Source: Shiella aurantiaca (GTDB taxonomy: Bacteria > Bacteroidota > Bacteroidia > Cytophagales > Cyclobacteriaceae). Taken from it: a stretch of DNA of 64,000 nt. Every line of letters starts with the position of its first letter. The stretch's first letter is position 1. The position numbers and the translations under genes were made by a program. Below are positions 18,665 through 28,355 of the stretch, piece after piece. The stretch covers positions 311,507-375,506 of the forward strand of contig JAUHJS010000003.1 in the NCBI GenBank assembly GCA_030412945.1, read 5' to 3'. Under the pieces are notes generated by a model that made no database searches, was not told where the DNA came from, and was given only the letters and a program-made list of their open reading frames with translations.

Positions 18665-21628
18665 TTAGTTCATCTGCTGATCAAAAGTAAGTGAGATGTA
18701 GTAAATGGCGCCAATATTAGGGCCACCCACACTTTGTAGGTAGTATTTATTGAAGATGTTAGAACCGCCCACTTTCACTACCGACTTAAGTTCTTTTAAG
18801 CGATACGATAGCTGGGCATCAAGCGTCTGGAAGGCATCTACCGTGCCATTGGCAGGAACGGTGAAAGATGATTGCCATTCAAAGGCTGATTGCCATCTCC
18901 AAGTTACACCAAAGCCCAAGTTATTGGTCAGTTTTCTATTGGCAAAGGTTACGTTTACCTTGTGTTCAGGCGTGTTGAACTCCGCAAGAAAACCATCCTT
19001 GCTAGGGTCATCAATTAATACGTTCCAGCTGTAGTTAGAAGACAAGGAATAGTTTTTAGGAAGGGAATAGGTAAGACCTATGGCCGAACCTTGAGAACTT
19101 ACAGGTTTGTTGAAGTTGGTATACACTTGGAAAGTGTTATCAGCTGTACCGTTGAGCAATGAAGCATAGTTAGGGCTTCCATCAGGTAAAGCGGTGGCCT
19201 TTCTTACACGTATTTGCGTGATGAAATCGGTATAGATATTATAGTAATACGCAAAGTCTATTAGGAACTTATTATTAATTAGACTTTTATAACCAAGCTC
19301 TAAAGAACGGACACGCTCAGGTTTTACGGGATCTAGTTCGGTGATAGGGGTTAGCAAACCTGTATTGGCTGGATCGAATAATACCGGTGTAGAAGCACCT
19401 TGTTCAAATACCGCAGCCGAATAGGCATTTACTGTGGCTCCGTCAAAGGCCAATGGCTCACCCGTAGCCGAACGCTCTGTCAAATTGTACTTGATAGCAT
19501 ATTCTGGCAAGCCGCCAAGCAAGCGAGCTGTTAAGATGTTCAAGTCAATGTGCTGTCCTTGCGTGGTAGGGAAACGGAAACCGGTTTGGTAAGAAATTCT
19601 TACGTTGTGATTGTCAAACAATTCGTACACTGCAGACAAACGTGGGTTAATCTGTCCTTTGAAGTTTTGGTTTTTATCATAACGAAGTGATCCACTCAAT
19701 TTCAGGTTGTCGGTAATGTCTTTTGCTGCTTGTGCATAGATCCCGTACTCGCTGATGGTAATAGGATTGCCTGGAGTATCGGCAAATATGGTTCCGTTAG
19801 AGTTGAGAACGAATACGCGATAGCTACCACCCATTTGTAGGCTCATGAAATCAATTTCATTTTTGAAATCATATTGCGCTTCTCCATGATAAAGAGCGGA
19901 ACGGTCATTGAATTTAGGCCCAACAGGAACCACCCCGTTTTGGGCTCTTTCTTTAATGTTTTTAAAGTTTTCCGAATTGGGATCGAGATGGAATTTCCCA
20001 TCAGTGATTCCTCTAGCATATTGATGTGCTGCTTGTTCTACTTGTAATCGCTGGTCTGCATTCAAACCTTGTATATCTCCCGGATTTAAACCATTATCAT
20101 ACAGATAGCGCGAATATTCTGCGGCATAGGTTACTAGGTAGCCGGTCACATCACTGAACAATGGGTTGGCTGCTTGCACTGCAAGGTCGTTCACACGCTT
20201 TGCCAAGAACTCAGTAATGTACGAATCACCAGAGTTCTCCTGGGTAGTGTAGGCCCTTACATAAAAGTTATCGCTGCGCAATTGCAAGCGATGCTGCATG
20301 ATACTAAAGTTGGATAAGGAATAACGCTGCGCTCCGGTATAAATACTGGTTCCCCAGCCACCATTGAATAAATAGCTCAGTTCCATTTTATCGTTTACAC
20401 GATAGTACAATCCGGCATTGGCTTTAACGTTTTGGGCATTGTAATTAATCAAATCACGCTCTTCGTAGGGTGTTATAGAAACTACATGATTAGGAAGATC
20501 GCTGGCATAATCCAAAGCTGTAACTCGGGCATTTGGATCATTAGGGTTTTCAAAGAAAATATTTTGCTGATAAGGGTTGTTATTACCTGCAAAGGTAGCG
20601 TAGGCACTACTTAAACGTAAAATCGCTAGGTTGATAGAGGCCTCATCCCCTTGAAAATGCAGTCTATCAGCACCTGGGTTGAAACTAAAGCCATTTGGTG
20701 TACGGCCAATTTCCCTATCGGTAGCATCAGTTCCATGCCAATCTGTGGCACGCATAAACGAACCGTTTACTTTAAAGGCAAATTTGTTATTGAAAGCTTT
20801 TGCATAGCGTAAGGAGGCCTCATACATGGGGCTAATAGGATGGTCTTTACCATCTACATGGTTTACGCCTTGTTTTACAAAAGCGCTAAGTCCTTGATAT
20901 TCAAAGGCGTTTTTACTATTTACCAACAACACGCCATTAAATGCACTTGGGCCATACAAGGCCGATGCAGCACCGGGAATCAATTCCAAACTTTCCACAT
21001 CCAGTTCTGAAGGGCCATTAAGGTTACCAATAGGGAAGTTAAGCGCAGGTGCTTGGGTATCCATTCCGTCAGTCAATTGCACAAAGCGAGTATTTCCGGT
21101 TGATCCAAAACCACGCGTATTGATAATTTGGAAGTTGATAGAGCTAGAGGCTACATCTACTCCTTTTAGGTTGGCGATAGCCTTATAGTAATTATCAGAG
21201 GGAGTAGATTCAATTGCCAGTCGATCCATTTTTTCAATGGTAACAGGCGATTTTAGTATACTTTCTTCTACTCTTGAGGCAGAAACTACCACCTCTTGAC
21301 CTAAGATTACCTCTTCCTCCAACTTGATAGAAAGCCCTGTGGTCATTTCAGTGGTGATTTCTATTTCTTGTGTTTTGTAGCCAATTATAGAAACTTGTAA
21401 AGTTAGAGGTGGTGCTTGGTTTACTTTGAGGGCGAAGTTGCCATCAAAATCGGTGATGGTACCTATCACCTTTCCTTTCACTATGATATTTACCCCTACT
21501 AAGCCTTCATTACTCTTGGCATCTACAATATTGCCGGAGATAGAAGTGCTTTGCGCCCAAGCGGACGAAGTAAAGCCGAGAATGACACATAGGAGAAGCG
21601 ATGCAAGAAAAATAGATTTTCTTTTCAT
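18665..21628 (-). CDS. TonB-dependent outer-membrane receptor
   Basis: 987 residues. A signal peptide ends near SAWAQ, followed by a carboxypeptidase-regulatory-like domain (about 27-110, SISGNIVDAKSNEGLVGVNI), a plug domain (about 120-235, with GFGSTGNTRFVQLTDGMD and LELIPGAASALYGPSAFNGV), and a 22-strand-type beta barrel to the end. This is the standard Bacteroidota receptor layout for TonB-powered uptake. No SusD partner is adjacent, which argues against a polysaccharide locus and for a siderophore, vitamin or peptide substrate; the ligand is unknown. It is monocistronic. Confidence 0.93.
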   Translation of the reverse strand: MKRKSIFLASLLLCVILGFTSSAWAQSTSISGNIVDAKSNEGLVGVNIIVKGKVIGTITDFDGNFALKVNQAPPLTLQVSIIGYKTQEIEITTEMTTGLSIKLEEEVILGQEVVVSASRVEESILKSPVTIEKMDRLAIESTPSDNYYKAIANLKGVDVASSSINFQIINTRGFGSTGNTRFVQLTDGMDTQAPALNFPIGNLNGPSELDVESLELIPGAASALYGPSAFNGVLLVNSKNAFEYQGLSAFVKQGVNHVDGKDHPISPMYEASLRYAKAFNNKFAFKVNGSFMRATDWHGTDATDREIGRTPNGFSFNPGADRLHFQGDEASINLAILRLSSAYATFAGNNNPYQQNIFFENPNDPNARVTALDYASDLPNHVVSITPYEERDLINYNAQNVKANAGLYYRVNDKMELSYLFNGGWGTSIYTGAQRYSLSNFSIMQHRLQLRSDNFYVRAYTTQENSGDSYITEFLAKRVNDLAVQAANPLFSDVTGYLVTYAAEYSRYLYDNGLNPGDIQGLNADQRLQVEQAAHQYARGITDGKFHLDPNSENFKNIKERAQNGVVPVGPKFNDRSALYHGEAQYDFKNEIDFMSLQMGGSYRVFVLNSNGTIFADTPGNPITISEYGIYAQAAKDITDNLKLSGSLRYDKNQNFKGQINPRLSAVYELFDNHNVRISYQTGFRFPTTQGQHIDLNILTARLLGGLPEYAIKYNLTERSATGEPLAFDGATVNAYSAAVFEQGASTPVLFDPANTGLLTPITELDPVKPERVRSLELGYKSLINNKFLIDFAYYYNIYTDFITQIRVRKATALPDGSPNYASLLNGTADNTFQVYTNFNKPVSSQGSAIGLTYSLPKNYSLSSNYSWNVLIDDPSKDGFLAEFNTPEHKVNVTFANRKLTNNLGFGVTWRWQSAFEWQSSFTVPANGTVDAFQTLDAQLSYRLKELKSVVKVGGSNIFNKYYLQSVGGPNIGAIYYISLTFDQQMN

Positions 21629-21855
21629 ATCCTTTTTCAGTTAGCTAAAAATAGTACTAGTGTATAATGGTTAATGTGCAGAATTATGTATCCTGATAAC
21701 TTAAAAATACACTATTTTGTATTAAAAACAGTAGGAGGGGGGAAATTAATTGTGATTTCAAACGATGGAAATGGGAGCAAAAGGTTAACTCCTCAAGTTT
21801 TATAAAAAAAACAACGATGTGAGTAGTTGATTTTTAGGATGAAACAGAAATAAAA

Positions 21856-21879
21856 GAGGTTAATCTTTCGATTAACCTC
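21856..21879 (-). terminator. Terminator overlapping the gldC stop codon
   Basis: GAGGTTAAT (21856-21864) pairs with ATTAACCTC (21871-21879) around a 6-nt loop. Read leftward it runs into TTTTATTTC. The gldC stop codon lies inside the stem. Confidence 0.75.
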
Positions 21880-22207
21880 TTAATTCTTTTTCTACGTGTT
21901 TCACCAGTCGTTCGCAGAGCTGACTCATTTCATTTGCCATGTACTCGTCTCCGGTGCTATTGAGCAAGCTTTGCCCAAGTCCGCCTAGGCAATCAATGTA
22001 AAATCGTTTCATTTCATCCACGCGCATTTCTTTCGTCCACAAATCGATACGGAGGGTATTTTTACTCTGTTCATCCCAAAGGGCTATGCTGATGGCCTTG
22101 GTTTCCGAAAGGTCGTTGCCATCTTTATCGGTAGCATTCCAAGTAATTTTTTCAGGGATATTGTCCTTATCTAAGGCTATTTCGAAGCTTATTTCTGATT
22201 TCTTCAT
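21872..22207 (-). CDS. gldC: Gliding motility protein GldC
   Basis: 111 residues from MKKSEISFEIALD; a longer reading from 22252 adds 15 residues without support. It matches GldC along its length, with the conserved segments IPEKITWNATD and NTLRIDLWTKEMRVDEMKRF. GldC is a small cytoplasmic protein that supports gliding motility and T9SS function in Flavobacterium but is less critical than GldB and GldD. The gene stands alone here, without gldB or other gld genes nearby. It is good evidence for the Bacteroidota origin of the window. Confidence 0.88.
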   Translation of the reverse strand: MKKSEISFEIALDKDNIPEKITWNATDKDGNDLSETKAISIALWDEQSKNTLRIDLWTKEMRVDEMKRFYIDCLGGLGQSLLNSTGDEYMANEMSQLCERLVKHVEKELRG

Positions 22208-22302
22208 GGGTAAATGTTTAAGACATGTTACGCTTGTGTAAAATATGGGCAAAAGTAGGCATAAACCCTCGCGCGAAAAAAGGATTGTGCTAGTTTTGTA
22301 GC

Positions 22303-23337
22303 ATGAATCGTAGCTTTATCATTTTCACCTCACTACTGGCACTTACTTGGGTAAGCTGTCAGCCTAGCCGGCCTTCAGCTTCGCAAAGTGCTACCTATCG
22401 GGTGGCTTTTTATAATGTTGAAAACCTGTTTGATACCATTGATGATCCTGATATCCAAGACGAAGAATTTCTTCCTACAGGCAAAAATGTGTGGACAGCC
22501 GAGCGTTATCAAATCAAGCTCGACAAACTCAGCCGTGTAATTGTGGCTTTAGATTCTGCCTCAGGCGGCCCAGATATGTTAGGCCTCTGTGAAATAGAGA
22601 ATAAAGCCGTGCTGGAGGATTTAGTAAAAACCAAAGCATTACAAGCACAAGGTTATGCCATAGCTCACCATTCTTCACCTGACGAAAGGGGAATTGACGT
22701 GGCTATGATTTATAAGGAAAAGTCTTTTACTTATGAAGGTCAGGAGGCTTACCGTTTGGTAGTACCCGATGAACCGGAATTCTTAACTCGCGATGCCCTA
22801 ATGGTGTACGGAAAAGTAGGAGGGGAGCGTTTGCACCTGTTTATTAATCATTTTCCCAGCCGCTCAGGCGGACAAGAGGCTTCTGAAAAATATCGGGTAA
22901 TGGTGGCTCAACTGGTACGGGCGAAAGTTGATTCCTTGCTAGCGGCCGATGCACAGGCTAAGTTTGTCATAATGGGTGATTTTAATGATATGCCGCATAA
23001 TAAAAGCATAAAACAAGTGCTGAATACCACAGGAAGTATTGATTCTCTGAATGCTACTAATCTTTTAAATCCTTTCGGGCCTATGCACAGAAGTGGCTTG
23101 GGTACTTACAATTACCGTGGCGACTGGAATATGCTCGACCAAATCATTCTGAGCCAGTCATTGGTAAAAGGCAAAGGCTTACAAGCCGTGGTATCTTCTT
23201 CGGGTATTCTTCAAGCCGAATGGATGAAACAACAAGAAGGGAATTATAAAGGCTATCCCGACCGCACCTATGCCGGGCCACGGTACTTGGGCGGCTATAG
23301 CGATCACTTTCCTGTTTATATCGATTTGGTAAAATAA
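22303..23337 (+). CDS. Endonuclease/exonuclease/phosphatase-family lipoprotein
   Basis: 344 residues with a lipoprotein signal (TWVSC). The EEP fold is clear from FYNVENLFDTIDDPD, LGLCEIENK (metal-binding Glu), FINHFPSRSGGQ, FVIMGDFNDMP (catalytic Asp and Asn) and the C-terminal SDHFPVYIDL (catalytic Asp-His). The family includes DNases, phosphodiesterases and lipid phosphatases; this secreted Bacteroidota subgroup is usually called an extracellular nuclease or phosphatase. It converges on the M48 protease gene across a perfect bidirectional terminator. Confidence 0.9.
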   Translation: MNRSFIIFTSLLALTWVSCQPSRPSASQSATYRVAFYNVENLFDTIDDPDIQDEEFLPTGKNVWTAERYQIKLDKLSRVIVALDSASGGPDMLGLCEIENKAVLEDLVKTKALQAQGYAIAHHSSPDERGIDVAMIYKEKSFTYEGQEAYRLVVPDEPEFLTRDALMVYGKVGGERLHLFINHFPSRSGGQEASEKYRVMVAQLVRAKVDSLLAADAQAKFVIMGDFNDMPHNKSIKQVLNTTGSIDSLNATNLLNPFGPMHRSGLGTYNYRGDWNMLDQIILSQSLVKGKGLQAVVSSSGILQAEWMKQQEGNYKGYPDRTYAGPRYLGGYSDHFPVYIDLVK

Positions 23338-23350
23338 GCTAGGTTTAGTC

Positions 23351-23394
23351 AAAAAACAAGGGCGATACGGTTAACCGTATCGCCCTTGTTTTTT
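23351..23394. terminator. Perfect bidirectional terminator
   Basis: A 44-nt exact palindrome: 20-nt arms (AAAAAACAAGGGCGATACGG and complement) around TTAA. A runs on one side and T runs on the other serve both convergent genes. Confidence 0.95.
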
Positions 23395-23410
23395 AGGATG
23401 ATTCCCTTAT

Positions 23411-24214
23411 TTATTGAGGAAGCATATTTTTAAAATCTTGGTAAGTGTCCGGGGTAATTGGGGTTTTATCACATCCTTCTTCATCCGCCTTGGCATTGAT
23501 ATCTTCTACGCGATTGTCGGGGTTGGGGTGCGTACTTAAGAACTGAGGTGTTCCTCCAGCCTGACCACTATCAATCAATTTCTGGAAGAAATAAGCTGCT
23601 CCATTGCAGGCATAATTGGTTCCGGCAAGATATACTACTGAATTGTCATCGGCCTCACGCTCAAAATCTCTGGTAAAGGCTAATGCAGCTCCTGTTCCAG
23701 CTATTTGTCCGGCAATTGTGGCTAGTTGAGAGCTGTTTTCGCCTAAAATAATGCTTAGGAGCACATTTACACCATATTGCTTTTGTAGGTTTCTGCTGGT
23801 ATGGCGCAAGTCAGCATGGGCAATTTCATGGCCCATTACGCCTGCTAGGTCATCGGCCTTATCGAGGTATTTGATTAAGCCAGTATAGACATAAATATAA
23901 CCACCGGGGGTACAGAAGGCATTCAATACCTCATCGTCATTGATGATTTTTACTTCCCAGGCAAACTCATCCTTGTACTGCACCTGACCCGAATTCAATA
24001 TGGTGTTAGTCATGTTGCGAATGTATTGATAGGCTTCGGGGTATTCCGATTCAGATAAAATCGGATATTCCGTAGGGTTAGCTTCTATTTCAGCCGCTAC
24101 TTGAGCGCCTAAATCTTTATCATTTTGGACGGAAAACAAAACAATGTTGTTGTTTTTGTCGCAAGCGCCTAAGGCTAAAGTGCCCAATAACGCAAAAAAT
24201 GCAATCTTTTTCAT
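23411..24214 (-). CDS. M48-family metalloprotease lipoprotein
   Basis: 267 residues with a lipoprotein signal (LALGAC). The zinc motif HEIAH (in MGHEIAHADLRHTSR) and the third-ligand segment FEREADDNSV are both present, so the protease should be active. The domain matches M48 peptidases such as BepA/YfgC, which check outer-membrane protein assembly, but no TPR domain follows, so it is closer to the short LoiP-type. The likely site is the periplasm or outer membrane. It lies 18 nt downstream of the CoA-transferase subunit B gene. Confidence 0.9.
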   Translation of the reverse strand: MKKIAFFALLGTLALGACDKNNNIVLFSVQNDKDLGAQVAAEIEANPTEYPILSESEYPEAYQYIRNMTNTILNSGQVQYKDEFAWEVKIINDDEVLNAFCTPGGYIYVYTGLIKYLDKADDLAGVMGHEIAHADLRHTSRNLQKQYGVNVLLSIILGENSSQLATIAGQIAGTGAALAFTRDFEREADDNSVVYLAGTNYACNGAAYFFQKLIDSGQAGGTPQFLSTHPNPDNRVEDINAKADEEGCDKTPITPDTYQDFKNMLPQ

Positions 24215-24232
24215 AGAGTATTGTTTTATGTA

Positions 24233-24889
24233 TTACAATTTCATTTCGGGGATTTCGCCTTCCACCAACAGGCTGCCTTCAGTAGCGTTTTTGATTTGAT
24301 CCACGCTTACTCCGGGGGCACGTTCGAGCAATTTAAAGCCGCCTTGGGGCATTACTTCCAGTACGGCCAAATCACTGACAATCTTCTTGACACATTTTAT
24401 GCCAGTTATGGGCAAGGAGCATTTTTTCAACAACTTTGATTGCCCATCTTTACTGCTATGCTGCATAGCCACGATGATATTTTCAGCTGAGGCCACTAAA
24501 TCCATGGCGCCACCCATGCCTTTTACCATTTTGCCCGGGATTTTCCAGTTGGCAATATCACCTTGTTCAGAAACTTCCATCGCTCCCAAAATGGTGAGGT
24601 GCACATGCCCGCCACGAATCATGGCAAAGCTTTCGGCTGAGCTAAATAAAGCCGAACCGGGGCGCATGGTTACGGTTTGTTTACCCGCATTAATCAGGTC
24701 GGCATCCACTTCTTCTTCCTTCGGAAAGGGGCCAATGCCCAACAAACCGTTTTCCGATTGCAATACCACATTGATACCTTCGGGGATATAATTGGCTACC
24801 AAGGTAGGAATACCTATTCCTAAGTTGATATACATGCCATCTCGCACTTCCTGAGCGATTCGTTTTGCAATTCCGTTTTTATCTAGCAT
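24233..24889 (-). CDS. scoB: Succinyl-CoA:3-ketoacid CoA-transferase, subunit B
   Basis: 218 residues of the class I CoA-transferase beta subunit. The catalytic glutamate lies in SENGLLGIGPFP, and GMYINLGIGIPT is the conserved N-terminal signature. Together with the subunit A gene upstream it transfers CoA from succinyl-CoA to acetoacetate or a related 3-oxoacid, in ketone-body or branched-chain amino-acid catabolism. A repeat-containing 154-nt gap separates it from subunit A, which is longer than usual for this pair. Confidence 0.92.
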   Translation of the reverse strand: MLDKNGIAKRIAQEVRDGMYINLGIGIPTLVANYIPEGINVVLQSENGLLGIGPFPKEEEVDADLINAGKQTVTMRPGSALFSSAESFAMIRGGHVHLTILGAMEVSEQGDIANWKIPGKMVKGMGGAMDLVASAENIIVAMQHSSKDGQSKLLKKCSLPITGIKCVKKIVSDLAVLEVMPQGGFKLLERAPGVSVDQIKNATEGSLLVEGEIPEMKL

Positions 24890-24896
24890 ATAGTCA

Positions 24897-25050
24897 ATTT
24901 GAAGATGGGTTAATTGGATAATTTGAAAATGGATTGATTTGAAAATGGGTTAATGAAGCTGTTTGCTTTTGCTTGAACTTATGATTTTTGATAGATTATT
25001 CTCCATCGTTTCTCAATTGTTAAATTTTCAAATCATTGAATTTTCAAATT
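24897..25050. repeat. AT-rich TTTGAAAATG repeat region between CoA-transferase subunits
   Basis: Copies of a TTTGAAAATGGRTTRAT-like unit are seen near 24897-24955 (TTTGAAGATGGGTTAAT, TTTGAAAATGGATTGAT, TTTGAAAATGGGTTAAT). Inverted partners ATTTTCAAAT occur near 25023-25050. The arms could pair into a long imperfect hairpin inside the operon. Similar AT-rich degenerate repeats are common between genes of Flavobacteriales. Confidence 0.6.
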
Positions 25051-25742
25051 CTAGTAACAGTCCTTTGTTCAATCCGCTTCTCATAAGCATTGCCTTGGAA
25101 AATCCGCTGCACATAAATGCCGGGTGTATGGATTTCGTTGGGGTCGAGGCTTCCCAGGGGAACCAATTCCTCCACTTCGGCAATGGTAATCTTTCCGGCT
25201 GTGGCCATCATAGGGTTAAAATTACGTGCAGTACCCTTGTAGATAAGGTTACCAGCAGTATCACCTTTCCATGCTTTTACGATGGCAAAGTCGGCCTTCA
25301 ACCACGATTCCATCAAATAGGTTTTTCCATCAAATACGCGGGTTTCTTTTCCCTCAGCCACCTCAGTGCCCACTCCAGCAGGTGTAAAGAATGCTGGAAT
25401 ACCAGCTCCTCCGGCACGAATACGTTCGGCCAAAGTCCCTTGCGGGATAAGCTCCACCTCTAGTTCTCCTGATAATAATTGTCTTTCAAATTCGGCATTT
25501 TCCCCTACGTATGAGGATATCATCTTACGCACCTGACGTGTTTTGAGCATCAATCCAATACCAAAATCATCTACTCCGGCATTGTTGGAAATACAGGTTA
25601 AGCCTTTTACGCCTTTTTTTAATAATGCCGAGATACAGTTCTCCGGAATGCCACACAAACCAAAGCCGCCCAGCATCAGTACAGCATTGTCGGGAATATC
25701 GTGAACGGCCTCTTGGGCATTTTTTACTACCTTATTAATCAT
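25044..25742 (-). CDS. scoA: Succinyl-CoA:3-ketoacid CoA-transferase, subunit A
   Basis: 232 residues of the class I CoA-transferase alpha subunit. The glycine-rich CoA-binding motif [12 protein letters not shown] (residues ~22-33) and [21 protein letters not shown] are diagnostic. It is the first gene of the pair, with subunit B following on the same strand. The C terminus ([12 protein letters not shown]) runs into the repeat region, whose inverted copies begin inside the last codons. Confidence 0.92.
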   Translation of the reverse strand: MINKVVKNAQEAVHDIPDNAVLMLGGFGLCGIPENCISALLKKGVKGLTCISNNAGVDDFGIGLMLKTRQVRKMISSYVGENAEFERQLLSGELEVELIPQGTLAERIRAGGAGIPAFFTPAGVGTEVAEGKETRVFDGKTYLMESWLKADFAIVKAWKGDTAGNLIYKGTARNFNPMMATAGKITIAEVEELVPLGSLDPNEIHTPGIYVQRIFQGNAYEKRIEQRTVTRI

Positions 25743-25765
25743 ACCTGCTTAGGATTTTTTTCAAG

Positions 25766-26695
25766 TTAATGAAACAAGATTTGTTTTGCTATTTTTTCGT
25801 CTTCCTGTAAGCGTTCTTTCAGTTGCTCAAGGCTCTCAAATTTTTGGTCGGCCCGTATCCATTCTATAATGTGCAACTGAATTTCTTTTTCGTACAAGCT
25901 GCCACTGAAATCGAATAGGTTGACTTCGATTTTCTTCCGATTATCTTCCAAGGTGGGTCTATTGCCAATATAGAGCATGCCCTTATACTCCTGCTTGTCC
26001 ACGGTGATTTTTACGGCATAAATACCATCGGCTGGTATCAGCTTGTTTCGAAAGCCAATTTCCACATTGGCTGTAGGGTAGCCTAGGGTGCGACCAATTT
26101 TATCGCCACTTACCACAGTGCCATTTAGCATATAAGGATAGCCCAGAAAGGAGTTGGCTAAAGCAATGTCGCCTTGGTTTAAGGCATTGCGGATTTTGGT
26201 GGAACTAATGCCCACTTCATCAATGTCTTGACGTGAAATTTCTTCCACCTCAAAACCGTAGGTAGGCGCATTGGCGGCCAGGTGTTCAAAGCTTCCTTCG
26301 CGATTTTTTCCAAATCGGTGGTCATAGCCTATGACCAGTTTCTTTGTTCCAATGGTTTTGACCAACACATTGCGTATAAATTCCTCCGAACTTTGGGAGG
26401 CAAATTTTTCATCGAAGGGAATGCTAATCAGGTGGTCGATTCCCGCTTTCTCAAGAAGTGCTGCCTTTTCTTGAAAAGAAGAAAGTAGTTTGAGGCTGGT
26501 ATCTTCTGGATATAGCACCAAGCGCGGGTGCGGCCAATAGGTGATAAGCACAGTTTCGCCACCATGCAAATCAGCTAGCTGTCGGATACGCTCTAATATC
26601 TTTTGATGACCCAAATGTACACCATCGAAGGTGCCACTTGTAACTACCGCATAGCGGGGAGGGGTGAAAGTATCAAGGGTTTTGTAGATTTTCAT
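25766..26695 (-). CDS. ribF: Bifunctional riboflavin kinase / FAD synthetase
   Basis: 309 residues. The N-terminal FAD synthetase domain carries SGTFDGVHLGHQKIL (nucleotidyltransferase motif) and GYDHRFGKNREG. The C-terminal riboflavin kinase domain carries GDKIGRTLGYPTANVE and ADGIYAV. It makes FMN and FAD from riboflavin and ATP. Its start overlaps the end of truB by 23 bp. That pairing is classic across bacteria, and here it closes a five-gene leftward operon beginning with ftsX. Confidence 0.95.
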   Translation of the reverse strand: MKIYKTLDTFTPPRYAVVTSGTFDGVHLGHQKILERIRQLADLHGGETVLITYWPHPRLVLYPEDTSLKLLSSFQEKAALLEKAGIDHLISIPFDEKFASQSSEEFIRNVLVKTIGTKKLVIGYDHRFGKNREGSFEHLAANAPTYGFEVEEISRQDIDEVGISSTKIRNALNQGDIALANSFLGYPYMLNGTVVSGDKIGRTLGYPTANVEIGFRNKLIPADGIYAVKITVDKQEYKGMLYIGNRPTLEDNRKKIEVNLFDFSGSLYEKEIQLHIIEWIRADQKFESLEQLKERLQEDEKIAKQILFH

Positions 26696-27365
26696 GATAC
26701 TCCTTTATTTGTTGGATAAGTTCGGGAAGCGGCAAGGCTTGTTCAATGGTGAAGTCGCCAATGCGCGTACGTCTTAATTCAGTAAGATGTGCACCCGTTT
26801 GCAAAGCAAAGCCGAAATCCCTCGCCAAGCTACGAATATACGTTCCTTTGGAACACACGATTCGGAAAGAAACGTAGGGTAGGGCCACTTGGGTAATCTC
26901 AAATACTTTCACCTCAACAGGGCGCGACTTGAGTTCGATGTCATCGCCTTTGCGGGCATGCTTGTAAGCGCGTTTGCCATCAATTTTTACGGCACTGAAT
27001 AGGGGAGGAACCTGCATCAGGTTTCCTGTCAGTTCTTTAGCAGCCTCACCCAGTGCCTCTTCGGTAATATGGTCGATAGGACTTTCCTCGCTTACCTCAG
27101 TTTCCAAATCAAAAGAAGGGGTGGTTTTGCCTAAGCAGATGGTGCCCGTATATTCCTTTTCCTGACCTTGGAAAGTATCTATCTGCTTGGTCATTTTGCC
27201 CGTACAGATAATGAGTAAGCCTGTAGCCAAAGGGTCAAGAGTGCCTGCATGGCCTACTTTTTTTATCTTAACCGCTCCCCTGATTTTTTTTACGGCATCA
27301 AAAGAAGTCCAAGTTAAGGGTTTATCGACTAACAAAACCTCGCCCGCTGCAAAATCGAAACTCAT
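26673..27365 (-). CDS. truB: tRNA pseudouridine(55) synthase
   Basis: A 230-residue Tru[21 protein letters not shown] contains the catalytic Asp; [15 protein letters not shown] and [15 protein letters not shown] are family motifs. It modifies U55 in the T loop of tRNAs. Compared with E. coli it lacks the C-terminal PUA extension, as is usual in Bacteroidota. It overlaps uppP by 4 bp on one side and ribF by 23 bp on the other. Confidence 0.95.
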   Translation of the reverse strand: MSFDFAAGEVLLVDKPLTWTSFDAVKKIRGAVKIKKVGHAGTLDPLATGLLIICTGKMTKQIDTFQGQEKEYTGTICLGKTTPSFDLETEVSEESPIDHITEEALGEAAKELTGNLMQVPPLFSAVKIDGKRAYKHARKGDDIELKSRPVEVKVFEITQVALPYVSFRIVCSKGTYIRSLARDFGFALQTGAHLTELRRTRIGDFTIEQALPLPELIQQIKEYHENLQNP

Positions 27366-28141
27366 AGGCTTAGTTGACCTCCTGAAAGGACTATTAGTAA
27401 GATAATGATGCCTACAATGATACGGTAAATGCCAAATACCTTAAAGCCATATTTGGTCACATAGGAAATGAAAAACTTGATAGCCGCCAGTGCAACCAAG
27501 AAAGCAATCAGATTTCCGATAAGCAGTGTGGAGATATGGTCTGCTGTAATTGTGTCGTAGCCTTTGAGCAGTTTGTAAGAAGCAGCTGCAAACATGGTCG
27601 GTACCGCCAAAAAGAAAGAAAATTCGGCTGCTGCCTTTCGGCTAAGCTGGGTACTCATGCCTCCAATAATGGTAGCAGCGGAACGGGAAACCCCGGGAAT
27701 CATGGCAATGCACTGAAAGAAGCCAATATAAAAGGCTTTTTTGTAGCTCATTTCGTCCACTTCCAAGGTGTTTTTATTGAAATAGCGATCGATAAAAAGA
27801 AGCACAATGCCACCAAGAATAAGTGATATGGCTACAACCACCACATTTTCGAGCAGGGCATCGATGTAGTCGTTGAGAAGCAGACCAAAAACTGCTGCTG
27901 GGATAAAGGCAATGAAGAGTTTGTAATAGAAAGTGAGCGATTGAAAAAAGCGCTTCCAGTACAGTACCACTACCGAAAGTATGGCGCCAAACTGAATATT
28001 CACATTGAAAATTTTGACAAAATCGGATTGGTTGATTCCCATGAAATAACTGGCAATAATCATATGGCCAGTGGATGAAACGGGTAAAAATTCAGTCAAT
28101 CCTTCTACTACGGCTAGCACGAAGGCTTCCCAAAACGACAT
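27362..28141 (-). CDS. uppP: Undecaprenyl-diphosphatase
   Basis: A 259-residue polytopic membrane enzyme (BacA/UppP family) that recycles undecaprenyl pyrophosphate for peptidoglycan and glycan export. The two active-site motifs are visible: [16 protein letters not shown] near the N terminus and [13 protein letters not shown] in the middle. It ends 4 bp inside truB and starts 2 nt after DUF3098. It can confer bacitracin tolerance when overexpressed. Confidence 0.95.
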   Translation of the reverse strand: MSFWEAFVLAVVEGLTEFLPVSSTGHMIIASYFMGINQSDFVKIFNVNIQFGAILSVVVLYWKRFFQSLTFYYKLFIAFIPAAVFGLLLNDYIDALLENVVVVAISLILGGIVLLFIDRYFNKNTLEVDEMSYKKAFYIGFFQCIAMIPGVSRSAATIIGGMSTQLSRKAAAEFSFFLAVPTMFAAASYKLLKGYDTITADHISTLLIGNLIAFLVALAAIKFFISYVTKYGFKVFGIYRIIVGIIILLIVLSGGQLSL

Positions 28142-28143
28142 AT

Positions 28144-28353
28144 TTACTGCTTAGGTTTGTACAGAATGGCAAAAAATTGGGTAGCAAAGCCAAGCATTAC
28201 TACAATGGGGCCTAATGTCAAGCCCATAAATCCAAAGCCATAGTCGGCCTTATCCAAACTCATAATGGCAAAACCCACAATTAACAAGACAATGCCTGCA
28301 ATCATTAATTGATAATTCTTTCTGCCAAAGGCCATTTTCGCTTTATTGCTCAT
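28144..28353 (-). CDS. DUF3098 small membrane protein
   Basis: 69 residues with two predicted transmembrane helices (about 15-32 and 43-63) after a basic N terminus ([15 protein letters not shown]). It matches DUF3098, found in Bacteroidota between ftsX and uppP. The conserved location and tight spacing (2 nt on both sides) suggest a partner in cell-envelope growth or division, but no function is known. Confidence 0.85.
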   Translation of the reverse strand: MSNKAKMAFGRKNYQLMIAGIVLLIVGFAIMSLDKADYGFGFMGLTLGPIVVMLGFATQFFAILYKPKQ

Positions 28354-28355
28354 AC

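Noticed and set aside
23351-23394. 44-nt palindrome as a transcription-factor operator
   Set aside because: Its A and T flanks and place between two convergent gene ends make it a bidirectional terminator.
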